Assembly: GCF_003385895.1 (NCBI RefSeq)
Contig: NZ_QRDQ01000011.1
Coordinates: forward strand, 62,001 to 126,000
DNA from: Flavobacterium cutihirudinis
GTDB lineage: Bacteria > Bacteroidota > Bacteroidia > Flavobacteriales > Flavobacteriaceae
DNA: 64,000 nucleotides
Reading direction: 5' to 3'
Shown: piece after piece, positions 1 through 7,173 of the stretch
Position numbering within the stretch: the first letter of the stretch is position 1
Layout of the letters: every line of letters starts with the position of its first letter
Made by a program: the position numbers and the translations under genes
The notes under the pieces: generated by a model
What the model was told of the DNA's origin: nothing
Database searches by the model: none
The model's input: only the letters and a program-made list of their open reading frames with translations

Positions 1-167
1 AAGAAGCGTTGGATTTCTGGAACAGCTGGCAAAATGAAATTGTAAACAGCAGAAATCCAATATATCCTGCAAACACAAGTCTGAAATCGAATATTAAAGG
101 TGGAATTGGAATTTGGGCTGGCTACGGTAAAAGTATGCTAATTGTAAAAACGCCACCAAAAAAATAA
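1..167 (+). CDS. C-terminal fragment of a probable DUF4249-type outer-membrane lipoprotein
   Basis: An open frame enters from the left edge (first complete codon at position 3) and ends at TAA 165-167, giving 54 residues. The visible tail contains the pieces FWNSWQNEI, NIKGGIGIWAGYG and SMLIVKTPPKK. The Gly-rich NIKGGIGIW signature resembles the end of DUF4249 proteins, which usually lie beside TonB-dependent receptors in Bacteroidetes. Most of the protein is outside the window, so the family call is tentative. A strong hairpin follows the stop directly. Confidence 0.5.
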   Translation, partial: EALDFWNSWQNEIVNSRNPIYPANTSLKSNIKGGIGIWAGYGKSMLIVKTPPKK

Positions 168-203
168 AGCCGATTTGAATTGTTTCAAATCGGCTCTAAA
201 ATA
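168..203. terminator. Bidirectional intrinsic terminator
   Basis: A perfect 12-bp stem (AGCCGATTTGAA at 168-179, TTCAAATCGGCT at 184-195) with a 4-nt loop is followed by an AT-rich, T-containing run. It separates the truncated plus-strand gene from the convergent lipoprotein gene. Confidence 0.8.
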
Positions 204-215
204 TATTTTTAAAAA

Positions 216-1490
216 CTATTCTTTGTTGAAAGCTTTTAAGAAATCTTCAAATTTAGTTTTAAGATTCTCAAAACCTGTTGAGAAGTAAGCTCCCATTTCT
301 ACTTCAGTACTGTCATTGAATTTTAAATAACTTGTGCTGTAGTAATAATCAACTGTTGAGCCGTCGTTTTCTTCTTTATCTGCATGCTGAACAACATCTG
401 CAATTTTAGTTCCGTCTTTTTTAGAAACTAGAATTAATTTCATGTTTTTATTGAAGCTGTTCGCTTCACCTTCTGCAGTTTTTTTGTAATAATTGCTTAA
501 GTCAGCGTCGAATGTTGGTGACTCATAGTTCGTAGGACGAACTACAGATTTTTCTAATGCAGCTTCATCTGCAGCAGCAGCAGCTAAATCCATCTCAGCA
601 ATAATAACAAAATTGTCCATAATTTGGATTAATCCATTTGCTTTACCTCTGTATTGAACAAGTTCATCGTTGTCGATCAAAGCGTCGATTTGTGCTGTGC
701 TTCCTGCATTAAATGAAATTAAGTTTTTACCATTATAAGTAAAAGATGCTTTTGAAGTGTTAGCAGTAGCTTTTGATCCGCTCATTTCCCAGCTGTAACC
801 ATCGTTTACTGTCATTTTGTAAGCAAACTCATTTGGAACTTCTTTTCCATTAGAATATTTTGCTGTTTGAGTAAATGTAGCAGATGAAGTACCATCAATA
901 GTTAAAACTGCATCTGATGAATTAGGAAGGAAGAACCAGTCGTTTATTTCAGTAGCTCCGTTACCGCTATAGATATAGCTATCATTGTATTTTACTTTAA
1001 TATCAGAAGAAACGCTTTTAGCAGAAAAAGTTGCATTATTTGCCGTTTGAGTTTCTTTAGCAGGGAAAACAAATTTTAATTCTGTTTCTGAAGCTGTTTT
1101 AACCCATTTTTTATCACCATTGTTCCAAGTGTAAATTCCGTAAACGCCAGATACATTTAAAATGTCTTCTACTTCGTTATCGTTTTTGCCATCAAAAATG
1201 TCAATAGAACTTAGGTCTAATAATCTGTTTAAGTTTTCGATTGCTTCGATAGCATTTGAGCTTTTAGATTTGTCTAATTGAACTAACATTTCATTAGCAT
1301 CAATCTCTAATTTTGCTTTTTGTTCAGTAGGAGCTAGTTTTGAGTAAGGTTGTTTTGCTAGGTTAGCAATTTGTTCTTCAAGCGTTAACTCTGTGTCTGG
1401 TTTAGTTTCGTCAGGGTTGTTGTCGTCACTTGAACAAGAAATCATAAGTTGAGATGCAACTAATGATAATAAAACGAATTTTTTAATCAT
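216..1490 (-). CDS. Hypothetical lipoprotein with type II signal peptide
   Basis: 424 residues. The N-terminus is a lipoprotein signal peptide: MIKKF, a hydrophobic stretch, then a lipobox ending in MISC with Cys19, followed by an acidic SSDDNNPDE linker. That linker resembles the Bacteroidetes lipoprotein export signal, so the protein is probably surface-exposed or in the outer membrane. The rest is soluble, rich in Asn, Lys and Ser, with no catalytic motif or family that I recognise. The gene is monocistronic and convergent with the upstream fragment. Its function is unknown. Confidence 0.85.
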   Translation of the reverse strand: MIKKFVLLSLVASQLMISCSSDDNNPDETKPDTELTLEEQIANLAKQPYSKLAPTEQKAKLEIDANEMLVQLDKSKSSNAIEAIENLNRLLDLSSIDIFDGKNDNEVEDILNVSGVYGIYTWNNGDKKWVKTASETELKFVFPAKETQTANNATFSAKSVSSDIKVKYNDSYIYSGNGATEINDWFFLPNSSDAVLTIDGTSSATFTQTAKYSNGKEVPNEFAYKMTVNDGYSWEMSGSKATANTSKASFTYNGKNLISFNAGSTAQIDALIDNDELVQYRGKANGLIQIMDNFVIIAEMDLAAAAADEAALEKSVVRPTNYESPTFDADLSNYYKKTAEGEANSFNKNMKLILVSKKDGTKIADVVQHADKEENDGSTVDYYYSTSYLKFNDSTEVEMGAYFSTGFENLKTKFEDFLKAFNKE

Positions 1491-1676
1491 GGTTTAAGTT
1501 TTTATTAAATGAATAAAATCAAGATTTTTCTTACTTAATTTCGGAATGCAAGATACATCTTCGCGTTGAAATAACATTACGGAAAACCGTAAAATTGTAA
1601 TTATTTTTCTGTTAAATGAAAAACCAAAAATAATTCCAGAGAATATATTCTGTCACAGATTAATAGATAAGTTTTT

Positions 1677-1684
1677 TACCTTTG
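1677..1684 (+). promoter_or_regulatory. Bacteroidetes -7 box (TACCTTTG)
   Basis: A perfect TANNTTTG match 28 nt before the ATG of the alpha/beta hydrolase at 1713. I see no clear TTG at the -33 position. Confidence 0.65.
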
Positions 1685-1712
1685 TAATCAGATTTTAAAA
1701 ACCAAAACATAA

Positions 1713-2477
1713 ATGTTATACTCAAAAATAGAAGGCGAAGGAAAACCTTTCGTGATTATGCATGGATTTCTGGGAATGTCAGACAACTGGAAAACACTCG
1801 CCGGACAATATGTGGAAGCAGGATTTCAGGTTCATCTTTTAGATTTAAGAAATCATGGACGTAGTTTTCATTCCGATGAATGGAGTTATGAAGCGATGGT
1901 TCAGGATGTTTTCGAATATTGTCAGGCAAATAATTTAGAAAGAATTGATCTTCTTGGTCATTCGATGGGCGGAAAAGTAGCAATGCTTTTTGCTACGACT
2001 TATCCGGAAATAGTAGATAAATTAATCGTAGCAGATATTGGCCCAAAATTCTACAAGCAACATCATCAGGATATTCTAGCCGGATTAAACGCTGTTGATT
2101 TCTCAGTAAAACCAAGTCGAAATGATGTTGAAGAAATCGTTTCTCAATATGTTTCCGATTTTGGGACGCGTCAATTTTTGTTGAAGAATTTATATTGGAA
2201 GGAACCAGGACAATTAGCTTTTAGATTTAATCTGGAAGTTTTTAATAATAATCTCGATGCTATTGGAAAACCTCTGGCTGAAGGTTTAGTTTTTGATAAA
2301 CCAACTTTATTTATTCGCGGAGGAAATTCAGGTTATATTCAGGATTCTGAAATTGATTCGATTCGGGAACATTTTCCAAACCTAAAATTAGAGACAATTC
2401 CAAATGCCGGACATTGGCTTCACGCCGAAAATCCTAAAATGTTTTTTGAAATAACAACAGGCTTTTTGAAAGAGTAG
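1713..2477 (+). CDS. Alpha/beta hydrolase, YbfF-like esterase
   Basis: 254 residues, no signal peptide, so cytoplasmic. It has the alpha/beta hydrolase layout: an HGFLGM oxyanion loop near residue 18, DLRNHGRS near 45, the nucleophile elbow GHSMGG near 82 (Ser), and a terminal NAGHWLH supplying the catalytic His. The spacing and motifs match the YbfF/AbhD11-type esterase group, which hydrolyses short acyl esters; the physiological substrate is unknown. It starts 28 nt after a consensus -7 box. The next gene begins 56 nt downstream and may be co-transcribed. Confidence 0.88.
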   Translation: MLYSKIEGEGKPFVIMHGFLGMSDNWKTLAGQYVEAGFQVHLLDLRNHGRSFHSDEWSYEAMVQDVFEYCQANNLERIDLLGHSMGGKVAMLFATTYPEIVDKLIVADIGPKFYKQHHQDILAGLNAVDFSVKPSRNDVEEIVSQYVSDFGTRQFLLKNLYWKEPGQLAFRFNLEVFNNNLDAIGKPLAEGLVFDKPTLFIRGGNSGYIQDSEIDSIREHFPNLKLETIPNAGHWLHAENPKMFFEITTGFLKE

Positions 2478-2533
2478 TTCTTTTTTTGATAAAAATTTTA
2501 TTACTTTTAAATAAATTTTAAACCTGAAAAACT

Positions 2534-2878
2534 ATGAAATTATTACTTAGACTCCTCGTTACTGCTGCCTTGGTTTTGTTATTGTCTAATCTTTTAACCG
2601 GGGTTCACGTTGCTAGTTTTGGTACTGCCGTAATTGTTGCAGTGGTTTTAGGATTACTGAATCTTTTTATAAAACCAATTTTGGTACTGTTGACTTTGCC
2701 GGTAACGTTCGTTACGTTAGGCTTGTTTTTATTGGTTATAAATGCCGTAATAATTTTGCTGTGTACAAATATTGTGGGCGGATTTGCAGTCGACTCGTTC
2801 TGGACGGCATTAATATTCAGTGTTATTTTGTCAATTCTGCAATCTATCACGTATAAGATACTTGGAGACGATAAATAA
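2534..2878 (+). CDS. Small four-helix membrane protein, phage holin family 4 (DUF360-like)
   Basis: 114 residues, almost entirely hydrophobic, with about four transmembrane helices (roughly residues 3-22, 26-48, 52-77 and 86-108). The motif NLFIKPILVLLTLPVTFVTLG is typical of the PF04020 family, annotated 'phage holin family protein'. The name is historical: these proteins are common chromosomal membrane proteins in Bacteroidetes and nothing phage-like surrounds it. Function unknown. Confidence 0.85.
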   Translation: MKLLLRLLVTAALVLLLSNLLTGVHVASFGTAVIVAVVLGLLNLFIKPILVLLTLPVTFVTLGLFLLVINAVIILLCTNIVGGFAVDSFWTALIFSVILSILQSITYKILGDDK

Positions 2879-2930
2879 AACAAATTGAGCAGATTAAAAC
2901 TGCTTCAAATACAATAGATTAAAAACTTGG

Positions 2931-2965
2931 TTGGGTTGCAAAAATTTTATAATTTTGCAACCCAA
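2931..2965 (+). promoter_or_regulatory. tig promoter lying inside a perfect 13-bp inverted repeat
   Basis: The arms TTGGGTTGCAAAA (2931-2943) and TTTTGCAACCCAA (2953-2965) are perfectly complementary with a 9-nt spacer. The right arm overlaps a perfect -7 box, TAATTTTG (2950-2957), and TTG triplets at 2927-2929 and 2931-2933 serve as possible -33 elements. The hairpin, followed by TTTTATTAT, could also terminate transcription from the upstream membrane-protein gene. The tig start is at 2992. Confidence 0.6.
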
Positions 2966-2991
2966 TTTTATTATGTAAATTAAAGAAGAAG

Positions 2992-4314
2992 ATGGATATT
3001 AAAAGAGTAGCAACAGACGCTGTGAACGAAACAATCGTATTAAACGTTGTTCACATGGATTATAAAGGTCAGGTAGCAAAAAGAATAAACGAAAAAATGC
3101 CATTGGCAACTGTAAAAGGTTTTAGAAAAGGACAAGTTCCTAAAGACCTTGTTGAAAAACAATACGGAAAAGCAATTAAGCAAGAAGAAGTTAAGAAAGT
3201 AGTTGATTTGGCTTTGGAGCGTTTTGTTCAATCTGAAAGATTAAATCTTTTAGGAACTCCTCTTGCTAAAGAAAACGAAAACTTTGATTGGGATGCTGAA
3301 GAACTAACTTTCGAATACGAAATTGGTTTAGTGCCAAACTTCGAAATTGATCTTGAAGCTAAAAACAATATCGTAAAATATATCGTTACTGCTGATGATA
3401 AATTAATCGACGGACAAGTTGAGCGTATCCAAAAACAATTTGGAAAAGCAATTCCTCAGGATAAAGTTGAAGCTGATTCAGATTTAACTGGAACTTTCAC
3501 AAACGAAGAAAAAGGAATCAACAATACAACTACAATTTCTGTATCTACTTTCAACAAAAAAGCGGGTGATAAATTCATCGGTAAAAAAGTTGGAGATGTT
3601 GTTGCAGTAAGCACAAAAGGTTTATTCGAAGACGATCACCAATTAATGGACTACTTAAAAGTAGCTCATGATGATGTTCACGGTTTAGATATCGAAGTAA
3701 ACTTTACTATCGAAGCAATCAACGGTGCTGAATTGGCTGAATTGAACCAAGAGTTATTTGATAAACTTTTTGGTGAAGGAAAAGTAGCTTCTTTAGATGA
3801 ATTAAAAGCTAAAATTAAAGAAGATGCAGAGTCTCAGTTTGCACAACAAGCTGACCAAAAATTATTATTAGATGTTCAGGATTTCTTGATTGAAAATACA
3901 AAATTTGATTTGCCAGCTGAATTCCTTAAAAAATGGTTGCAAACTGTTGGAGAGAAAAAACTTTCTGCAGAAGAAGCTGAAGTTGAATACGCAAGATCTG
4001 AAAAAGGTTTACGTTTCCAATTAATCGAAGGAAAAGCATTAGCGCAAAGCAATATCCAAATTACATTTGATGATTTGAAAGAGTTTACTTCAGGTGCTAT
4101 CAGACAACAAATGGCTCAATTTGGACAAACTAATCCAACTGACGAAGAAGTTCAAGGAATCGTGGCTAGAGTTTTATCTAACCAAGAAGAAGTGAAAAGA
4201 CTTTCTGAGCAAGTTGTAGCAGCTAAATTGTTAGATATCTTCAAAGAAAAAGCAAACCCAACAACTAAAGAGGTTACTTACGAAGAATTTATTGCTGCTT
4301 CTTACGGAGAATAA
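2992..4314 (+). CDS. tig: Trigger factor, ribosome-associated chaperone and peptidyl-prolyl isomerase
   Basis: 440 residues, near the usual 430-450. The N-terminal ribosome-binding domain contains the signature variant FRKGQVPKDLVEKQYG (residues 38-53), which docks on ribosomal protein L23. The central FKBP-like domain is divergent, and the long helical C-terminal domain forms the chaperone arms. Trigger factor shields nascent chains at the exit tunnel. The order tig-clpP-clpX is the classic conserved arrangement, but here separate promoters and a terminator lie between tig and clpP. Confidence 0.96.
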   Translation: MDIKRVATDAVNETIVLNVVHMDYKGQVAKRINEKMPLATVKGFRKGQVPKDLVEKQYGKAIKQEEVKKVVDLALERFVQSERLNLLGTPLAKENENFDWDAEELTFEYEIGLVPNFEIDLEAKNNIVKYIVTADDKLIDGQVERIQKQFGKAIPQDKVEADSDLTGTFTNEEKGINNTTTISVSTFNKKAGDKFIGKKVGDVVAVSTKGLFEDDHQLMDYLKVAHDDVHGLDIEVNFTIEAINGAELAELNQELFDKLFGEGKVASLDELKAKIKEDAESQFAQQADQKLLLDVQDFLIENTKFDLPAEFLKKWLQTVGEKKLSAEEAEVEYARSEKGLRFQLIEGKALAQSNIQITFDDLKEFTSGAIRQQMAQFGQTNPTDEEVQGIVARVLSNQEEVKRLSEQVVAAKLLDIFKEKANPTTKEVTYEEFIAASYGE

Positions 4315-4431
4315 ATTTTAGTCTGAAAGTCAAAAATTGTAAGGTCAAAAGTTAAGAAGCAGACTTCATTAACTTGATTTTAAAAATTAAGATTTTATTA
4401 CAGAAGCTGAAAGATAAAAATAATTATATTT

Positions 4432-4474
4432 GAACGTCAATGGAAGTTTTTCTTCTATTGACGTTCTTTTTTTG
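4432..4474 (+). terminator. Intrinsic terminator after tig
   Basis: A 15-bp stem with one mismatch (4432-4446 with 4452-4466), a 5-nt T loop, then a run of eight T. A TATATTTG box (4425-4432) abuts the stem on its left side; chance or a short-transcript promoter. Confidence 0.85.
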
Positions 4475-4500
4475 TTTCAGGTTTCAAGTTGGTAAATGTT

Positions 4501-4550
4501 TCTTAGCAAAAAAACTTAGAAGCTTAGTACCTTAGAATCTTAGCATCTTA
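4501..4550 (+). repeat. CTTAG word array upstream of clpP
   Basis: Five irregular copies of CTTAG or CTTA spaced by 2-8 nt. The same word array is found upstream of clpX (5439-5476) and, inverted, upstream of the DUF1508 gene (31212-31236). Confidence 0.6.
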
Positions 4551-4564
4551 AAAAAGAAGACAAA

Positions 4565-4596
4565 TTGACATCCTTTGCAAAAGGGTATGACCTTTG
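4565..4596 (+). promoter_or_regulatory. Probable clpP promoter
   Basis: TTG (4565-4567, within TTGACA) lies 21 nt before GACCTTTG (4589-4596), a -7 box with one mismatch to TANNTTTG. The clpP ATG is 47 nt downstream. Confidence 0.5.
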
Positions 4597-4643
4597 TGTA
4601 GAATAAAAAATATATACACCAAATAAACGTAAAACAGATACAT

Positions 4644-5318
4644 ATGAACTACGGTAAAGAATTCAAAAAATTTGCTACAAAGCACCAAGGAGTAAACGCA
4701 ATGTATTATGATAAAATCATAGCAGCGATGAACCCAACAAACATGACTCCATATATTATTGAAGAACGTCAGTTGAATATTTCTCAATTAGACGTTTTTT
4801 CAAGATTAATGATGGACAGAATTATCTTTTTAGGAACAGGTATCGACGATCAAATCGCTAATATTGTTCAGGCGCAGTTATTATTTTTAGAAAGCGCTGA
4901 TGCATCAAAAGATATTCAAATTTACTTAAACTCTCCAGGAGGAAGTGTTTATGCAGGTTTAGGAATTTATGACACTATGCAGTACATCAAACCAGATGTT
5001 GCAACAATTTGTACAGGAATGGCAGCTTCTATGGGAGCAGTTTTATTGTGTGCAGGAGCAGCAGGAAAACGTTCAGCCTTACCACATTCAAGAGTAATGA
5101 TTCACCAGCCATCAGGAGGAGCACAAGGCGTTGCTACAGATATGGAAATCAACTTACGTGAAATGTTGAAATTAAAAGATGAATTATATCATATCATTTC
5201 ACAACATTCAGGTCAGTCTTTTGAAAGAGTTCACAAAGACAGTGAGCGTGACTACTGGATGATTGCTGATGAAGCAAAAGAATACGGAATGATTGATGAA
5301 GTATTAAGAAGAGGATAA
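4644..5318 (+). CDS. clpP: ATP-dependent Clp protease proteolytic subunit
   Basis: 224 residues. The serine-protease triad is visible: Ser129 in GMAASMG, His154 in MIHQP and Asp203 in ERDYW, with the same spacing as E. coli ClpP. ClpP forms a double heptameric chamber that degrades substrates unfolded by ClpX, encoded next. The ATG at 4644 adds a 19-residue leader before a second Met at 4701 that has an AGGAG just upstream. Related Flavobacterium ClpPs keep the leader, so I take 4644, but the internal Met may mark the processed or alternative start. Confidence 0.96.
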   Translation: MNYGKEFKKFATKHQGVNAMYYDKIIAAMNPTNMTPYIIEERQLNISQLDVFSRLMMDRIIFLGTGIDDQIANIVQAQLLFLESADASKDIQIYLNSPGGSVYAGLGIYDTMQYIKPDVATICTGMAASMGAVLLCAGAAGKRSALPHSRVMIHQPSGGAQGVATDMEINLREMLKLKDELYHIISQHSGQSFERVHKDSERDYWMIADEAKEYGMIDEVLRRG

Positions 5319-5332
5319 AAATTAGTTTCAGA

Positions 5333-5373
5333 TTTAAAGTTTCAAGTTGCTTTGGCGAACCTGAAACTTTAAA
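5333..5373 (+). terminator. Hairpin between clpP and clpX
   Basis: A 16-bp stem with one mismatch (5333-5348 with 5358-5373) and a 9-nt loop. No strong T run follows, so it may attenuate or process the clpP message rather than terminate it. It is built from the words TTTAAAGTTTCA and CTGAAACTTTAAA, also seen in other intergenic spaces. Confidence 0.5.
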
Positions 5374-5431
5374 CTTTAGACTTTAAACAAAAAAATATTA
5401 AGCTGTAAGGAGTTAAGTTTTAAAGTTTTAA

Positions 5432-5460
5432 TTGAAAAGCTTAGAAACTTAGTATCTTTG
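5432..5460 (+). promoter_or_regulatory. clpX promoter embedded in a CTTAG word array
   Basis: TTG (5432-5434) and a perfect -7 box TATCTTTG (5453-5460) are 18 nt apart. The -7 box sits within the array 5439-5476 (CTTAGAAACTTAGTATC and so on). The clpX ATG follows at 5484. Confidence 0.75.
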
Positions 5461-5476
5461 CAGCTTAGTAACTTAA
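5439..5476 (+). repeat. CTTAG word array upstream of clpX
   Basis: Four CTTAG or CTTA words with 3-8 nt between them. The second word runs into the TATCTTTG promoter box. Related to the array at 4501-4550. Confidence 0.6.
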
Positions 5477-5483
5477 ATAAAGA

Positions 5484-6716
5484 ATGGCAAAAGTAGTATT
5501 AGAATGTTCGTTTTGTGGAAGAAAAAAGCCAGAAACTAATTTATTAATTGCCGGTATTAATGCACATATTTGTGATAAGTGTATTGAACAGGCGCACGGA
5601 ATTGTATTAGAAGAACTAAAATCCAGCGGAAGTGCAAAACTTGTTGGCGATTTAATTTTAAAGAAACCAAAAGAAATCAGAGCTTTTCTGGATCAATATG
5701 TTATTGGTCAGGACCAGACTAAAAAAGTAATGTCGGTTGCGGTTTACAATCACTACAAGCGTTTAATGCAACAGCAATTAGACGACGAAGTTGAGATTGA
5801 AAAAAGTAACATCATTATGGTTGGTCAAACCGGAACAGGGAAGACATTGGTAGCAAAAACTATCGCAAAAATGTTAGATGTTCCTTTAGCTATCGTTGAT
5901 GCAACTGTTCTTACAGAAGCGGGTTACGTAGGAGAAGATGTTGAAAGTATCTTGACACGTCTTTTACAAGCAGCAGATTATGATGTTGCAAAAGCAGAAA
6001 GAGGAATCGTATTTATTGATGAAATTGATAAAATTGCCCGTAAGAGCGATAATCCATCAATAACGCGTGACGTTTCTGGCGAAGGTGTGCAACAGGCTTT
6101 ATTGAAATTACTAGAAGGAACTGTTGTAAACGTACCACCAAAAGGAGGGCGTAAGCATCCGGATCAGAAATTTGTTGAGGTAAATACTCAAAATATCTTG
6201 TTTATTGCAGGAGGCGCTTTTGATGGAGTAGAACGTATTATTTCTAAACGTTTAAACCGTCAGGCGGTTGGTTATTCGACTTCTAAAAATGTAGATAATA
6301 TTGATAAAGACAATTTGCTTCAATATATTATTCCAAAGGATATTAAAGATTTTGGTTTAATTCCTGAAATTATAGGTCGTTTACCGGTATTGACTCACAT
6401 GGATCCTTTAGACAGAGAGACTTTGCGTGCAATTTTGACTCAGCCTAAAAATGCATTGGTAAAACAATATCAGAAATTATTCCTGATGGATGAAGTGGAA
6501 TTCAGTATTACTGATGAAGCTTTAGATTTTATTGTTGATAAAGCTTTAGAATACAAATTAGGAGCACGTGGATTACGTTCGCTTTGTGAAGCTATCTTAA
6601 CAGATGCAATGTACGAATTGCCAAGTTCAGACGATAAAGTTTTATCTATCGATAAAGATTACGCAGAACATACTTTAAGTAAAAATTTATTGAAGCGTAT
6701 GGAAATTGCTTCGTAA
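5484..6716 (+). CDS. clpX: ClpX unfoldase, ATPase subunit of Clp protease
   Basis: 410 residues. The N-terminal zinc-binding domain has Cys8, Cys11, Cys30 and Cys33. The AAA+ module has Walker A GQTGTGKT (114-121), Walker B with VFIDEIDK near 178-185, and the substrate-gripping RKH loop in GGRKHPDQ. The C-terminal helical domain is complete. The hexamer recognises and unfolds tagged proteins and feeds them to ClpP, encoded 165 nt upstream. It has its own consensus promoter. Confidence 0.97.
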   Translation: MAKVVLECSFCGRKKPETNLLIAGINAHICDKCIEQAHGIVLEELKSSGSAKLVGDLILKKPKEIRAFLDQYVIGQDQTKKVMSVAVYNHYKRLMQQQLDDEVEIEKSNIIMVGQTGTGKTLVAKTIAKMLDVPLAIVDATVLTEAGYVGEDVESILTRLLQAADYDVAKAERGIVFIDEIDKIARKSDNPSITRDVSGEGVQQALLKLLEGTVVNVPPKGGRKHPDQKFVEVNTQNILFIAGGAFDGVERIISKRLNRQAVGYSTSKNVDNIDKDNLLQYIIPKDIKDFGLIPEIIGRLPVLTHMDPLDRETLRAILTQPKNALVKQYQKLFLMDEVEFSITDEALDFIVDKALEYKLGARGLRSLCEAILTDAMYELPSSDDKVLSIDKDYAEHTLSKNLLKRMEIAS

Positions 6717-6739
6717 ATCTTAAAAGATATTTTTTTCAA

Positions 6740-6771
6740 AACCTGTTCATTTAGTTGAGCAGGTTTTTTTG
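6740..6771 (+). terminator. Intrinsic terminator after clpX
   Basis: A 10-bp stem with one G-U pair (6740-6749 with 6756-6765), a 6-nt loop and a run of T. Confidence 0.85.
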
Positions 6772-6782
6772 TTTTCGAAATT

Positions 6783-6870
6783 ATGAAAATGAAATTTCTC
6801 GTTTAGCCCTGATCGAAACGGCATCCTTTTGTTGCGGGGTTCGCAACAAAAGATATAGTGAAGAGCAGGA
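6783..6870 (+). repeat. GC-rich structured repeat element, short form, copy 1
   Basis: An AT-rich leader (ATGAAAATGAAATTTCTCG) is followed by a GC-rich core containing TAGCCCTGAT and an 11-bp perfect hairpin (6826-6836 with 6842-6852), closing with GATATAG and AGCAGGA. The same leader and core recur, inverted, at 42424-42513. Longer relatives are at 50600-50718 and 54135-54247. Confidence 0.7.
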
Positions 6871-6949
6871 CCAAACTTTCTTGTAAAAACTAATGTTGTG
6901 CTCAAAATTAATAATATGCTGAGTTACTTATTTGAAAGAATTTTTTATT

Positions 6950-6979
6950 GAGAACGATGTAAGTATTTGCTTATATTTG
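6950..6979 (+). promoter_or_regulatory. Promoter of the 43-residue membrane protein gene
   Basis: TTG ending at 6950 lies 21 nt before a perfect -7 box TATATTTG (6972-6979). The GTG start at 6999 follows 19 nt later. Confidence 0.65.
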
Positions 6980-6998
6980 CTAAAATTAAATTGATATT

Positions 6999-7130
6999 GT
7001 GGATAAACTTATTGATAATTTCGAGGTGGGCTTATTTATCTGGCAGATAGTACTTCTTATTATTTTTGCTTATATGGTATATCTGCTTTATCTAATTACT
7101 AGATTTTTAAGAAGAGAGCTTAGAAAATAA
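6999..7130 (+). CDS. Small single-span membrane protein (43 residues, GTG start)
   Basis: A GTG-initiated frame encoding VDKLIDNFEVGLFIW, a hydrophobic helix of about 20 residues (roughly 10-33) and a basic tail RFLRRELRK. The positive-inside rule predicts a cytoplasmic C-terminus. A well-placed consensus promoter directly upstream supports it being real. The FEVGLFIWQ start recalls the N-terminal region of ATP synthase subunit b, but the rest is missing. It lies alone between clpX and the GlxA-type regulator. Function unknown. Confidence 0.6.
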   Translation: MDKLIDNFEVGLFIWQIVLLIIFAYMVYLLYLITRFLRRELRK

Positions 7131-7173
7131 AATTCGGAATTTCTGTAAAGCAGGTTTAGTTTTAATTAAAATC

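Noticed and set aside
2534..2878. 'Phage holin' gene as evidence of a prophage
   Set aside because: The family name is misleading; no phage structural, integrase or att sequence lies nearby.
4501..4550. CTTAG array considered as a CRISPR-like repeat
   Set aside because: The units are 5 nt with variable 2-8 nt spacing, too short and irregular.
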